Assembly (NCBI GenBank): GCA_029817715.1
Contig: JARUPY010000098.1
Span: 62,001 to 126,000, forward strand
Source of the DNA: Melastoma dodecandrum
Taxonomy: Eukaryota > Streptophyta > Magnoliopsida > Myrtales > Melastomataceae
DNA length: 64,000 nucleotides
Direction of reading: 5' to 3'
Part shown: piece after piece, positions 42,885-53,473 of the stretch
Numbering within the stretch: the first letter of the stretch is position 1
How the letters are laid out: every line of letters starts with the position of its first letter
The notes under the pieces: model-generated
Database searches by the model: none
What the model was told of the DNA's origin: nothing
The model's input: the letters and a program-made list of their open reading frames with translations, nothing else
Made by a program: the position numbers and the translations under genes

Positions 42885-43255
42885 CGTTGAGAACTCCGGA
42901 TCGTGCGACGCCGCCCCTGGACACCCCGCCGCTGCAGCGGCCATGGGGACATGGCGTGGCAACAGCGTGGCGCGGTCCGCTCTTGCATCCCGCCGCCGCT
43001 CGCGCAACCGGCGGGCCCGCTCGATCGGTACACTCCGCGCGCCGAGCTGAGCCGTTCGGCTTTCGAAACGTTGGGGCGACGATCGGCCGAGCTCGACCGG
43101 GTTGGGAGACGGCCTTTCTCCCCGACGCGATCGATACGACAACGATCTTCTCCCGATGTTTCCGTTCGTTTAAACGAACGTTCGTGGTTGCCTTTCGTCC
43201 GCCTGCGTGCGACGTTGCGGCCTCTTTCAGGACCGCCGACGACCGCCCACGAGCG
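42885..43255. other. Divergent intergenic region with palindromic operator candidate
   Basis: This 371-base stretch lies between the ABC exporter gene and metN, which diverge. No gene was recognised. The notable element is the 18-base palindrome at 43163-43180, listed separately. Confidence 0.5.
43163..43180. promoter_or_regulatory. 18-base perfect palindrome upstream of metN (putative operator)
   Basis: CGTTCGTTTAAACGAACG is a perfect inverted repeat 76 bases before the metN ATG. It is followed at once by a second overlapping palindrome, CGAACGTTCG (43175-43184). The A/T centre in 70% G+C DNA and the position between divergent genes suggest a binding site for a dimeric regulator. The regulator is unknown. 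Confidence 0.5.
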
Positions 43256-44362
43256 ATGACGAAGCCTATCCCCATCGATCAGTTCAGCCCTGCCCGCCCC
43301 GTCGCCTCGCCGGATGCGGCGATCCGGTTCGAGGGCGTCTCGAAGACCTACGCGGCCCGCGGCGGGAGCGGTGCGGTCTTCCGCCCCTCGATGCCGTCGA
43401 CCTGTCGGTGGCGGCCGGGTCGGTGCTCGGCGTCATCGGCCGCAGCGGCGCGGGGAAGTCGACGCTGATCCGCCTCGTGAACGGGCTGGAGAAGCCGAGC
43501 TCGGGTCGGGTGGTCGTCGACGGGCACGACGTCGCCGCCCTCGGCGAGGGCGCGTTGAGGGACGTGCGCCGCCGCGTCGGCATGAACTTCCAGCACTTCA
43601 ACCTGATGTCGGCGCGCACGGTCTACGGGAACGTCGCGCTGGCCCCTCGAGATCGCGGGGCTCAAGGGCCGGGCGATCCGAGACCGCGTGGAGCCGCTCC
43701 TCGACCGCGTCGGCCTCGCCGACAAGCGCGACCGCTACCCCGCGGAACTTTCCGGCGGGCAGAAGCAGCGCGTGTGCATCGCCCGCGCGCTCGCCACCGA
43801 GCCGAAGGTGCTTCTGTGCGACGAGGCGACCTCGGCCCTCGATCCGCAAGACCACGCGCTCGATCCTCGATCTCCTCGGGTCGATCAACCGCGACCTCGG
43901 GCTCACCATCCTCTTGATCACGCACGAGATGTCGGTGATCCGCGCCGTGGCGCGCGACGTCGCCGTGATCGATGGCGGGCGGATCGTGGAGCACGGAGAC
44001 GTCTTCGACGTCTTCACCCGGCCGCGCCACGCGACCGACCCGTGAACTCCTCCTCGCCGAGGAGGGCGGGCGTACGCTTCCGCCCTACGTCGCGAGCCGC
44101 CTCCGGGCCGATCCCGTCCCGGATGGCCAAGCCGTGGTCCGCATCCTCTTCCCGCGGTCCGCATGCGACCGATCCCGTCCTCTCGCAACTCACCCGCAAC
44201 ATGGGTCTCGACGTGAACATCCTCGCCGGCACGGTGGACGAGATCGGCGGCGCCCCTTCGGCACGCTCGTCGTCGGCCCTGCCGCCGGCATCGCTCGATG
44301 AGGTCCGCGCCTTCCTCGCCGCCCGCGGCCTCGACACGGAGGTGCTCGGCCATGTCGCCTGA
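43256..44362 (+). CDS. metN: Methionine ABC transporter ATP-binding protein
   Basis: Powers high-affinity D/L-methionine import. [15 protein letters not shown] is followed by Walker [20 protein letters not shown]-loop [26 protein letters not shown], signature [15 protein letters not shown], Walker [17 protein letters not shown] and the H-loop [12 protein letters not shown]. The C-terminal NIL regulatory domain (about residues 275-365: [32 protein letters not shown]) is the MetN hallmark and senses methionine. The length of about 368 residues is normal. Breaks lie near 43380, 43650, 43852, 44035, 44155 and 44255. The stop overlaps metI. Confidence 0.93.
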
Positions 44363-45022
44363 GATGATCCGCCTGATCGCCGACGCGACCCTCGACAGCC
44401 TTTGGATGGTCGGGATCGCGGCGCTGCTCGCGACCCTCATCGGCCTGCCGCTCGGCGTCCTTCCTCGCGACGAGCGGGCGCGGCGAGCTCTTCGCGGCGC
44501 CCGTGCTCAACCGGGCGCTCGGCTTCGTGGTGAACGCGACCCGGTCGACGCCCTTCATCATCCTCGTCGTCGCGATCATCCCCTTCACGCGCTTCCTCGT
44601 CGGCACCTCGATCGGGACGAAGGCGGCGGTGGTGCCGCTGACGATCGCGGCGGCTCCCTTCATCGCGCGCCTCGTCGAGAACGCTGTGGCGGGAGGTCGA
44701 CCAGGGTCTCGTCGAGGCGGCCCGCGCGATGGGGGCGACTCCGTTCCAGATCGTGGCGAAGGTGCTGGTGCCGGAGGCGCTGCCGGGGATCACGGCGGCC
44801 TTGACCCTCGCCGTGGTCAGCCTGCTCGGCTTCTCCGCCATGGTCGGCGCCGGTCGGCGGCGGGGGCCTCGGCGACCTCGGCATCCGCTACGGCTACCAG
44901 CGCTTCATGCCCGACGTCCATGCTCGTCGTCGTCCGTCGTGCTCATCGTCCTCGTCCAGCTCGTGCAGAGCCTCGGCGACCGGCTGGCCCGCCGCCTCAA
45001 CAAGCGCATCCGTCAGGCCTGA
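44352..45022 (+). CDS. metI: Methionine ABC transporter permease
   Basis: Inner-membrane permease of the MetI family, about 220 residues with five helices. It starts [35 protein letters not shown] and contains [27 protein letters not shown], the coupling loop [28 protein letters not shown] and the terminal [16 protein letters not shown]. Each is typical of MetI. Breaks lie near 44475, 44695, 44855 and 44920. ATG at 44352 gives an 11-base overlap with metN. Confidence 0.93.
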
Positions 45023-45065
45023 GCGGCCGGAGCGCCCGTCCTTCCCAACCCCGTAGGAGTCTCCG

Positions 45066-45873
45066 ATGACGTCCCCTGATCCGCCGCGCCCTCCTGGGCA
45101 CGGCGTTCGCCCTCGCGCTCGCGCCGCTCGGCGGTGCCTCGGCCCAGACCCGCCAGACCATTCCGCGTCGGCGTCACGCCGGGCCCGCACGCGCAGATCC
45201 TCGAGGCCGTGAAGCCCGTGGCCGCCAAGGCCGGGCTCGACCTCAAGATCGTGGAGTTTCTCCGACTACGTCGTGCCGAACGCGGCCCTCGACGCCGGCG
45301 AGCTCGAGGCGAACTCGTTCCAGCACCAGCCCTACCTCGACAACCAGAAGGCCGACCGCGGCTTCAAGATCGAGTCCGTCCGCGCAGACCGTGACCTTCC
45401 CGCTCGGGATCTACTCGAAGAAGCTCAAGAGCTTCGATCAGATCGCCCAGGGCGCGACGCTGGCGATCCCGAACGATCCGACGAACGGCGGTCGCGCGCT
45501 CCTGCTCCTGCAGGAGAAGGGCGTGCTCAAGCTCAAGCCGAACGTCGGATTCAAGCCCTCGCCCGCCGACATCGTCGAGAACCCGAAGCGCCTGAAGATC
45601 ATCGAGGTCGATGCGGCGCAGACACCCGCGCGCCCTCGACGACGTGGATGCCGCGGCGGTGAACACGAACTACGCCGTCTCCGCCGGCCTTCGATCCGGC
45701 GACCCGCGATCCTCAAGGAGAGCCCGACCGGCCCCTACGTCAACGTCATCGCCGTGCGCAGCGTCGACAAGGACAAGCCCTGGGTGAAGACCCTCGTGGA
45801 CTCCTACCGCTCGCCGGAGGTGAAGGCCTTCATCGCCGACAAGTTCAAGGGCGCGGTGGTCGGAAGCTGGTGA
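45066..45873 (+). CDS. metQ: Methionine-binding lipoprotein/periplasmic protein, NlpA family
   Basis: The substrate-binding component of the methionine transporter, about 265 residues. A signal peptide (ALLGTAFALALAPLGGASA) without a lipobox cysteine is followed by IRVGVTPGPHAQILEAVKPVAAKAGLDLKIVEF, the family motif ELEANSFQHQPYLDNQKADRGF, FPLGIYSKKLKS, IPNDPTNGGRALLLLQ, VNTNYAVSAGLDP and VDSYRSPEVKAFI. The absence of a lipobox suggests a freely periplasmic form. Breaks lie near 45075, 45155, 45260, 45385, 45625 and 45690. Confidence 0.92.
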
Positions 45874-45883
45874 TCGATGGGCT

Positions 45884-45909
45884 TCCCTCGGCGCCCCGGC
45901 GCCGGGGGA
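45884..45909. terminator. GC-rich hairpin between convergent metQ and dadA-like genes
   Basis: The sequence CCTCGGCGCC followed by GGCGCCGGGGG can form a strong stem with a very short loop in the 39 bases between the two convergent stops. There is no T-tract, so it would be a bidirectional but atypical terminator. Confidence 0.4.
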
Positions 45910-45912
45910 GCC

Positions 45913-47186
45913 TCAGAGATACCGGCGCGGATCGAAGGGGGTGATGGGGATCTCCGGCGCCTGCCCGCTGATGAGCTGCGCCACGAGCCGGCCCGTGCGG
46001 GCGGAGCCCACGAGCCCGATGTGGCCGTGGCCGAAGGCGTAGATCACGTCCGGCGTCGCCCGGGACGGGCCGATGCAGGGCCGCCCGTCCGGCAATGCTC
46101 GGCCGATGGCCGAACCAGACCTTGACGCGCTCGGGCGGCAGGGGTTTCGGCAGGTTCGGGAACATGCATGACGAGGTGGTCGCGCAGGATCTCGGCACGC
46201 CCGCCAGTTCGGCGCGGCGGCGAGGCCCGCGAACTCCACTTGCCCCCGCGGCGCGCAGGCCGCGCTCCCATCGGGTTGACGACCATCTTGGCGTCCGACG
46301 GCATCATCGAGGAGCGCGGGCCGGCGTCCACGCCCTCGATCATGGCGTGGTAGCCCCGCTCGGTTCTCCAGCGGCAGCGGATCGCCGAGAGACGCCGTCA
46401 GCACCTTCGAGCGCGCGCCCGCGGCGACCACCGCCGCGTCCGCAGGCAATCTCGCCCTCCTCCGTCACCACCGCGCGGAGACGCCCGTCCTCGACGCGGA
46501 ACCCCGTCGCCCTGCCTTCGCGGAACGCGACGCCCCGCTCCTTCGCGAGTTTCGGCGAGCGCCCGCGACGTAGGCACCCGGGTTGCGCAGTGCCCCGCCT
46601 CCTCCACCACGAGGCCGAAGGTGTAGCGCCGGTCGAGGTTCGGCTCGCGCTGCCGCAGCTCGTCGGCGGAGAGTTCGAGCCACTCGATGCCGACCTTGCG
46701 GCGGATGTCCCAGGCCGCCTTGTCCGCCTCGAAGTCCGCCTTCTTGGGGTACACGTGCAGGACGCCGCGGCGCTCGACGAGGTGCGGCACGCCCGCTTCG
46801 GCCGCGAGGGCGGCGTGCAGCTTGGGCGCGTCCTTGAGGAGGTCCCTCAGCGCGCGGGCGGTCCGCTCGACCTTCGCCGGGGTCGAGCCCCGAGAGGAGG
46901 TAGCGCACGAGCCAGGGCAGGATCTTCGGGAGGTACGACCAGCGGATCGCGAAGCGGCCCGAGGGGATCGGCGAGGTAGGACGGCACCTTTGCGCCAGAT
47001 GCCGGCTCGGCGGGCGGGATCACGGAGTGCGAGGAGAGCCAGCCGGCATTGCCGTAGCTCGCCGCCTGCTGGTCTCCCGGCGTGCCCGGCTCGACCACGG
47101 TGACCTCGAGCCCGGCGCGACGGCATTCGAGCGCGCTGATCGTATCCGATCGCGCCGGCCCCGATGACGACGACGTGGCGGCTCAT
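45913..47186 (-). CDS. D-amino-acid dehydrogenase-like FAD oxidoreductase (DadA type)
   Basis: An FAD-dependent deaminating enzyme of about 415 residues. The N-terminus VVVIGAGAIG with a recoverable SALECRRAGLEVTVVE is the dinucleotide-binding fold. It continues with SYGNAGWLSSHSVIPPAEP, the central RALRDLLKDAPKLHAALAAEAGV, ELSADELRQREPNLDRRYTFGLVVEEAGHC and the C-terminal FGHRPSMPDGRPCIGPS, HGHIGLVGSARTGRLVAQLISG, all DadA-like. The substrate is uncertain; DadA enzymes oxidise D-alanine and other D-amino acids at the inner membrane face. Breaks lie near 47135, 46970, 46880, 46555, 46440, 46360, 46210 and 46150. It is coupled to the upstream dehydrogenase gene by ATGA. Confidence 0.88.
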
Positions 47187-48108
47187 CGAGACACTCCCGC
47201 GATCCGGCGGCAATGGTCGAGGGCGGCGCCGATCAGGTTGTCGCTGGCCTCGGGCGTGCGGAAGGCGGAATGCGCCGAGAGGGTGACGTTCGGCAGCGTC
47301 GTGAGCTCATGCCCGGGCGGCATCGGCTCGATGGTGAAGACGTCGAGCCCCGCATGCGCGAGATGGCCCGAGCGCAGCGCCGCGATCATCGCCGCTTCGT
47401 CCACCACGGCGCCGCGGGCCGTGTTGACCAGGAATCGCCCCGGGCCGCACCCGCGCGATAACGCTCCGCGGAGAGGAAGCCCCGGGTCTCGTCGGTCAGC
47501 AGCAGGTGGAGCGAGACGACGTCGCTCTCCGAGAGCAGTCGGTCGAGTTCGACGAAGGTGACGCCTGCGTGCGTCTTCGGCGTGCGGTTCCACGCGAATC
47601 ACCCGCATCCCGGCGCCGAGGGCGAGCCGCGCCATCTCGGCCCCGATCCCGCCGAATCCGACGAGGCCGATCGTCTTGCCGGTGAGCTGGATCGCCTCGG
47701 TGCGCAGCCAGGATCCGGCGCGCATCGCCCGGTCCATCTCGGCGAGGCCGCGGGCGGCTGCCCACATCAGCGCGAAGGCGCATTCGGCCACCGCCGTGTC
47801 GCCGTAGCCCTTGACGATGTGGACCTCGATGCCGCGCTCCGCCTTCAAGGCATCGGGATCCATGTAGCTGCGGGGGCCGGTCCGAGGAAGACGACGTGCT
47901 TCAGGTCCGGGCAGGCCGCGGCCACGTCGAGGGGCAGGTGCGTGTGATCGATGATGGCGATCTCGGCGTCACCGAGAACCCTCGGCACGTCGGCCGGCGT
48001 GACGTGCGGATTGCGGTTGATGGCGAGCGGCGGATCGTCAGGGCGGGAGAGGCGTTCGCGGCCACTCCCGCCAAAGTCTCGTTGGCGTCCACGAAGACTG
48101 CACCGCAT
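47183..48108 (-). CDS. D-isomer-specific 2-hydroxyacid dehydrogenase
   Basis: An NAD(P)-dependent dehydrogenase of about 305 residues. The catalytic half has VTPADVPRVLGDAEIAIIDHTHLPLDVAAACPDLKHVVFLG and YGDTAVAECAFALMWAAARGL. The Rossmann motif is GKTIGLVGFGGIGAEMARLALGAGMRV, the catalytic arginine is in VNTARGAVVDEAAMI, and the proton-relay histidine is in LSAHSAFRTPEASDN. Its stop overlaps the DadA-like gene start, so the two are co-translated: deamination to a 2-keto acid and its reduction to a hydroxy acid is a plausible pair (inference). Breaks lie near 48095, 48010, 47880, 47590 and 47455. Confidence 0.87.
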
Positions 48109-48275
48109 GCGCCCGTTCCCGTTCTCGATCACGGCCCTGTTTGTCACAATGTCCGGCGCTGCGTGAGCCCCTCTTCTCGCCCGCGAGCGCCGTGCGGGCC
48201 GGCGCGAACGAAGAAGGCGGCCCGTGTTGGGAAGGGCGGCCGTCCCGATCGGCCTCGTCTTTCCCGGAGGTCTCC

Positions 48276-48724
48276 ATGCCCTTCCTCATCGCTCTCAGGC
48301 CGCCGTCGGTGCCGGCGTGCTCAATGCCATCCAAGCCGGCGCGAACATCACGCTCAGCAAAACGCTCGGGCAACCGCTCCTGGCCCGCCCTCGTCGTGGC
48401 CGGCAACGAACGCCTTGGACTACCTTCTCGCCGTGCCCCTCGTCGGCTTCACTTGGCCCGAGAGCGACCGCTTCGCGCAACTGCCCTGGTGGGCCTGGTT
48501 CGGCGGTGCGATGGGCGGTGCCTACGTGCTCGCCATGATCTTCCTCGCCGAGCGGCTCGGTGCGGCCGTCTTCACCGGTGTCACGGTGACCGCCGCCATC
48601 GTGACCTCGCTGGTCCTCCGATCACTTCGGCCTCCTCGGCTTCGCGCGGCACGAGGCGGGCACGTGGCGCATCCCTCGGAGGCCTTCTCATGATCGGAGG
48701 GTGGCCCTCGTCTCGGTCTTCTGA
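48276..48724 (+). CDS. YdcZ (DUF606)-type DMT superfamily membrane protein
   Basis: About 147 residues with four to five helices. It starts MPFLIAL, followed by AVGAGVLNAIQAGANITLSKTLGQPFLAALV, the YdcZ family signature, then TNALDYLLAVPLVGFTWPESDRFAQLPWWAWFGGAMGGAYVLAMIFLAERLGAAVFTGVTVTAAIVTSLVLDHFG and GGLLMIGGVALVSVF. Transport is presumed, but the substrate is unknown. ATG at 48276 has GGAGG five bases upstream. Breaks lie near 48297, 48385, 48415, 48622 and 48705. Confidence 0.85.
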
Positions 48725-48869
48725 CCGCCGGATGGCAGCCTCGCAGGGGCGCGAAATTTCTCCCGTCGCGACGCGAAGCGCATCGCCTTGCTTAACGCTG
48801 CCTTAGAGAAGATCGACGAAATTCGGCGCCGCAGAGACAGGCAGCAGCGGCTGTTATGGAAGCGCTCCA

Positions 48870-49709
48870 ATGGCACCAGAGCTGAACATTCTCGTCGCCG
48901 ACGCTGATGAGGAGGTTCGCCTTACCCTCGTCGAAGCGATCCAGGAGATCGATCCGACCGCCAATGTCTCCGAGGTCGGGGATGGGCGGCGCTGGACGCC
49001 GCTCTCGCCATAGGGCCGGATCGACATCGTCTTCATCGACGTGGTCCTGCCTCAGACGGATGGGGCGAACATCGTGGCTTGGCGCGAGGCCGTGGGGCCG
49101 CAGAGCATGATCGTGCTCGTCAGCGATCTGCTCGCGCCGGGCTGGCCCCACCGTCGCCCGGCGGATCAACGCCTACGACGTTCATGCTCAAGCCGCTCGG
49201 CAACCAGCAGATCGCCCGCGTCCTGGCGGCGAGCCGCATCATCCGCCAGCAGCTGAGCCTCCTCGTGGTCGATCCGCGCGATGCGACGCAGGCCCTGATC
49301 ACGCGCCTCCTCGGGCAGATCCACTTCTCCTTCGTCATCGATCGCGCCGCCAACGGCCGGCAGGCCCTCCGGCTCACCCAGCGCAAGGCCTACGACGTCG
49401 CGCTGATCGAGGTCGGGCTCACCGACTAACCCCGCGCTCGAACTCGCCTGCCAGATCAACATGAAGACCCCCGGAGACGAAGCTCGCTCTCATGGGTTCG
49501 ATATCGAGCCGCGCCTGACACGGCAGCTCTCGACCTTCAGCATCTCGGCTTTCCTCAAGAAGCCCTTCTACTCTCGCCGACATCGACAAAGCCGTGCACC
49601 AGATCTTCGGAACTGTGGCACCCCTACCTGAATTACGGCCCTCCAGGCCGTCGAGGCAGAGAATGCGAAGGCGAGCAACGCGGCGGACAGCGCGTCCGTC
49701 GCCTCGTGA
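48870..49709 (+). CDS. Protein with two response-regulator receiver domains
   Basis: About 275 residues. The first receiver (about 5-120) begins LNILVADADEEVRLTLVEAIQEIDPTANVSEVGDG, with the phosphoacceptor aspartate in IDIVFIDVVLPQTDGANIV and the lysine in VMLKPLG. The second (about 130-245) begins LSLLVVDPRDATQALITRLLGQIHFSFVIDRAANGRQAL, but where an aspartate should stand it reads VALIEVGLTD, so it is probably not phosphorylated, and it ends ISAFLKKPF. No output domain follows. The stop overlaps the DUF2336 gene (GTGA). Breaks lie near 48988, 49148, 49183, 49432, 49475 and 49573. Confidence 0.78.
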
Positions 49710-50910
49710 CGGACCCCGCGTCGCTCATCGCTCAAGGCCTAAGGACGACCATGCCGGAAGTACGTCAGAAGAGTCGGCTCGAACGCCTCATGGAGGATAT
49801 CGAGCATGCGATTCGCAGCCGGGACGAAGCGCTCCAATCCGAGCTCGTGCGGGAAAGCGCCGAGGTGCTCGTCAAGACGTGGTCGAGCCTGCCGGCGGAG
49901 CGCCGCGAGGGCTTCGACGGTCTCCTCTCCCTGCTGGTGCGGCAGGTGAATACGTCGGCGAAGCGGGAGTTTGCCGAGCGGTTGGCCGTTCTGCGTCGAG
50001 GCCCGCTGCGCACGCTGCGGCTTCTCGCTTGCGATTCCGCCCCGGAGGTCAGCTTGCCGCTCCTCGAGGGATGCCGCACCTTCGACGGCGAGACCCTCGT
50101 CGAGATCGCCAAAGCGGCCGACAGCGCCCATCCGCCAGGCCCTGGCTCGGCGGACCGATCTCACGATGCCGCTCGTGGACGCTCTCCTCGACGGCGGCCC
50201 ACCGTTCCGTCCGCGCTGGCGCTGCTGACGAAACCCGGTCGTGCGCTGCTCCGATCCGCGCCTTCGCCCGCCTCGTCGACCTCGCGACATCGTCGGAAAC
50301 GGTCGCGGTTCTCCTCGCCGCCCGCGACGATCTCCCAGACATCCACCGACCGAAGCTCGTGACGCTGGCGCGCCGTCGCGCCGACCACACGCTCGCGAAC
50401 GAATTCGACGACGACGCCTCCGCCGAGACCTTCCTGAAGCATCTCTCGGACGCCTTTGCGCGGCCGGTCACGGAGCACAGGCTCGCCCGGTTCGCGGCCT
50501 CCGCGGAGCTCGTCGCCACGGAGGACAAGCCGGCCTCGCCCCAGCAGATCGAGCGCTGGATCGCGCTGCGGCGGATCGAGGACGTGCTCGCGGCCATCGC
50601 TCACCAGGCGAACCTCGCCGTGGGCATCGTCGTCGGAGCCTACGACGCGCCGGAGACGCCCTGCCTCTCCGCGATCCTGCGCGGCCTCGATTACCCCTGG
50701 TCGACGCTGAAGACGCTGCTGCACTCCCGGCACGGCCACGACCTGCCGCTCGAGGCGCTCGCCGGCGGCTACGGGGAACCTATCGGACGGTCTCTCCGGT
50801 GGCGGCCCGGCGCGCCGTGCGGTGGGCCGTCGCCGGCATGAAGCAGGGCCCCTTCCGCCACTGGGACGACGACCGGCGTCGATGCCGGCGCCGTCGCCGC
50901 CGTGGCCTGA
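49706..50910 (+). CDS. DUF2336-family protein
   Basis: About 395 residues, all-helical, matching the alphaproteobacterial DUF2336 family of unknown function. Segments are MTDPASLIAQGLR, LVRESAEVLVKTWSSLPAERREGFDGLLSLLVRQVNTSAKREFAERLAVL, LRLLACDSAPEVSLPLLEGCRTFDGETLVEIAKAADSAHRQALARR, then ETFLKHLSDAFARPVTEHRLARFAASAEL and a long C-terminal stretch with RIEDVLAAIAHQANLAVGIVVGAYDAPETPCLSAILRGLDYPWSTLKTLL. Helical-repeat proteins of this type may act with two-component proteins; the coupled double-receiver gene fits that (inference). Breaks lie near 50130, 50265, 50775 and 50878. Confidence 0.8.
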
Positions 50911-50927
50911 GGGGCCGCGAGCCGCCC

Positions 50928-51831
50928 TCAGGACTTGCCCGAGCCCTTCATCCCCGCGACGAGCTTGGCCACGTTCCACTTGATCATGTCGACGTAGGTC
51001 GTCGCCGGCCCGCCCCGGAGGCGAGAGGGACTCGACGTAGAGTTCGCCGCCGGCTGGGCGCCGGTGGCGTCGGCGATCTGCTTGACGAGGCGGTGGTCGC
51101 TCGAGTTCTCGAAGAAGTAGGTGTGGATCCCCTCCGCCTTGATCTGCTTGATCACGCGGGCGACTTGGCCGGCGGAGGGCTCCTTGTCGGTGGTCAGCCC
51201 GAGCGGTGCGATGAAGCGGACCCCGTAGGCCGCGCCGAAGTAACCGAGGGCATCGTGGGTCGTGAGCACCTTGCGCTCGGCCACCGGGAGCGCCTCGATC
51301 TGCTTGCGGGTGGACGCGTCGAGCTCCTTGAGCGTCGCCACGTAGCGCTCGGCGCTGGCCTTGAACGCCGCCGCATCCTCGGGATCCGCCTTGGCGAAGG
51401 CTGTCGCGATGTTCTCGACGTAGACGATGGCGTTCGCCGGCGTGGTCCAGGCATGAGGATCGGTGACGGTGCGCCCGTCCTCCTTCATCGTCCGGGTCTT
51501 GATGCCGGTGGAGGCGACGACCGGCTCGCCGGCGTAGCCCGGACGCCTTGGCGAGGCGGGTAAACCAGGTCTCGAGCCCGAGCCCGCTCAGCACGACGAC
51601 ATCGGCGGCCTTGAGCGCCTTGGCGTCGTCGGGCTTCGGCTCGAAGGTATGGGGGTCGCCGTCGGGCGGCACGAGGCTGACGACGTGGACGTGGTCGCCA
51701 CCGACCTGCCGCGCGAGGTCCGCGACGATGGGGAAGGAGGCCACCACCTCGAGGGTCTTGGCCGAGGCGGGCGCCGCACCGCCGAGCGCCACCGCGGCGA
51801 AGATCGCGCCGCCCATCCATCGTGTCAGCAT
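50928..51831 (-). CDS. znuA: Zinc/manganese ABC transporter substrate-binding protein
   Basis: Periplasmic metal-binding protein of cluster A-I, about 300 residues. A signal peptide (MGGAIFAAVALGGAAPASA) is followed by LEVVASFPIVADLARQVGGDHVHVVSLVPPDGDPHTFEPKPDD with the first metal histidine, DPHAWTTPANA with the second, TTHDALGYFGAAYGV with the third, and TYFFENSSDHRL. The His/Asp-rich loop usual in zinc-specific ZnuA is absent, so manganese is a possible alternative. Zinc is preferred because a Zur-like box precedes the operon. Breaks lie near 51540 and 51020. Confidence 0.85.
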
Positions 51832-51848
51832 CACTTGGTCTCCGGGTG

Positions 51849-52719
51849 TTAGCGCGCGAGGCGCGGGTGAGCGATGACGCGCCGCAGCAGTCCGCCCCGC
51901 CCCGCGAGGATCGAAGCGAAGTAGAAGGCGCTCGCGGTGAGCACGATGGCGGGCCCGGAGGGCACGCTGGCGTGGAAGGACACGATGAGGCCGATCAGGC
52001 CCGAGAGGGTGGCGACGGCGACGGAGATCGCCATCATCGCGGGCAGCGTGCGGGCCCAGAGCCGGGCGACCGAGGCAGGCAGCATCATCAGCCCGACCGC
52101 CATGAGCGTCCCGAGGGCCTGGAAGGCCGCCACGAGGTTCGCGACCACGAGGATCAGGAAGAGGAGGTGGAAGAGAGACCCCTGCCCGCCCACCGAGCGG
52201 AGATAGCCGGGATCGAAAGCACTCGACGACGAGGGGACGGTAGACCACCGCCAGCACGAGCGCCGTCGCGCTGGTGATCGTCGCGATGAGGTAGAGCGCT
52301 TCGGAATCGATCGCGAGGATCGTCCCGAAGAGCACGTGCAGGAGATCGATGTTCAGAGCCGCGCAGCGAGACGATCAGCACGCCGAGCGCCAGGGAGCGA
52401 GGTAGAAGCTCGCGAAGCTTGCGTCCTCGCGAAGCACCGTCGCGCGGCTGACGAGGCCGGACAGGAGCGCGACCGCGAGCCCTGCCACCATGCCGCCGAT
52501 CCCCATTGCGGGTAGCGACAGGCCGGCAACGAAGAAGCCGACGGCAGCGCCGGGGAGCACGGCATGGCTCATCGCATCGCCGACAAGGCTCATCCGCCGC
52601 AGCATCAGGAACACGCCAATTGGTCCCGAGCCGATGCCGAGGGCGAGGCAGGCGACGAGGGCCCGGCGCATGAAGCCGAACTCGACGAAGGGCTCGACGG
52701 CCAGCGACCAGAGGGTCAC
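51849..52719 (-). CDS. znuB: Zinc/manganese ABC transporter permease
   Basis: Inner-membrane permease of about 288 residues. It begins LWSLAVEPFVEFGFMRRALVACLALGIGSGPIGVFLMLRRMSLVGDAMSHAVLPGAAVGFFVAGLSLPAMGIGG, the standard ABC-3 permease start. The later stretches DLLHVLFGTILAID, ALGTLMAVGLMMLPASVARLWA and IGLIVSFHASVPSGPAIVLTASAFYFAS complete the fold. Breaks lie near 52390 and 52215. GTG at 52717-52719 overlaps the ATPase stop (GTGA). The stop is at 51849. Confidence 0.88.
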
Positions 52720-53473
52720 GCGGCGATCTCGCTCCGGCCGTCGTCCTCCCAGCGCTCGGCCATGAACCGCGCCCTCAGGAGGTTTTCCGGCTGCAGCGCC
52801 TCGTCGGTCGGCCCCCAGGCGATCTGCTCGCGGGCGAGGAGGAGCGTCTGCGGAAAGAAGGTGCGCACCTGCTCGATGTCGTGCAGGACCGCGATGATCG
52901 TTCTCGCCTCCGCGTGCCAGCGCTGCACGAGGCCGATGAGGTCGCGGGTGGTGCGGGCGTCGACCGCCGCGAAGGGCTCGTCGAGGATGACCACCGGCGA
53001 ATCCTGCAGGAGCAGCCGGGCGAAGAGCACGCGCTGGAACTGGCCCACCGACAGGAGCCGATCTGCCAGTCGCCGAAACCCTCCAGTCCCGACGGCGGAG
53101 AGCGCCCGCTCCGCGCGCTCGACGACACCCCGCGAGGCGGCCCGGAAGATGCCGGTCGCCGCGCCAACCCCCGAGCTTGACGACGTCGGCGACGGTGATC
53201 GGAAAGCTGCGGTCGATCTCGGCAGCCTGCGGCAGGTACGCGATGTCCCGCGCCGAGAGCCCGTGGCGCAGGACCCGGCCCGCGGCGGGGCGCAGGAGGC
53301 CCGCGATCGTCTTCACCAGGGTCGATTTGCCGGCGCCGTTCGGTCCGACGATCGCGGTGAGGCTGCCGGCCTCGAACCGTCCCCGCGATCCGCGAGAGGG
53401 CGCGATGCCGGTCGTAGGCGACGGTCAAGCTGTCGATGTCGATGCCGCCCCGGCTCACGGTCTTGGACGTCAT
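52716..53473 (-). CDS. znuC: Zinc/manganese ABC transporter ATP-binding protein
   Basis: About 250 residues. It starts IDIDSLTVAYDRHRALSRI, then Walker A GPNGAGKSTLVKTIAGLLRPAAG after a one-base correction near 53385, YLPQAAEIDRSFPITVADVVKLG, a signature LSVGQFQRVLFARLLLQDSPVVILDEPFAAVD and the H-loop AVLHDIEQVRTFFPQ. The pattern is that of cluster A-I metal transporters. Breaks lie near 53170 and 53065. ATG at 53471-53473 overlaps the stop of a 40-residue membrane ORF upstream. Confidence 0.88.
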
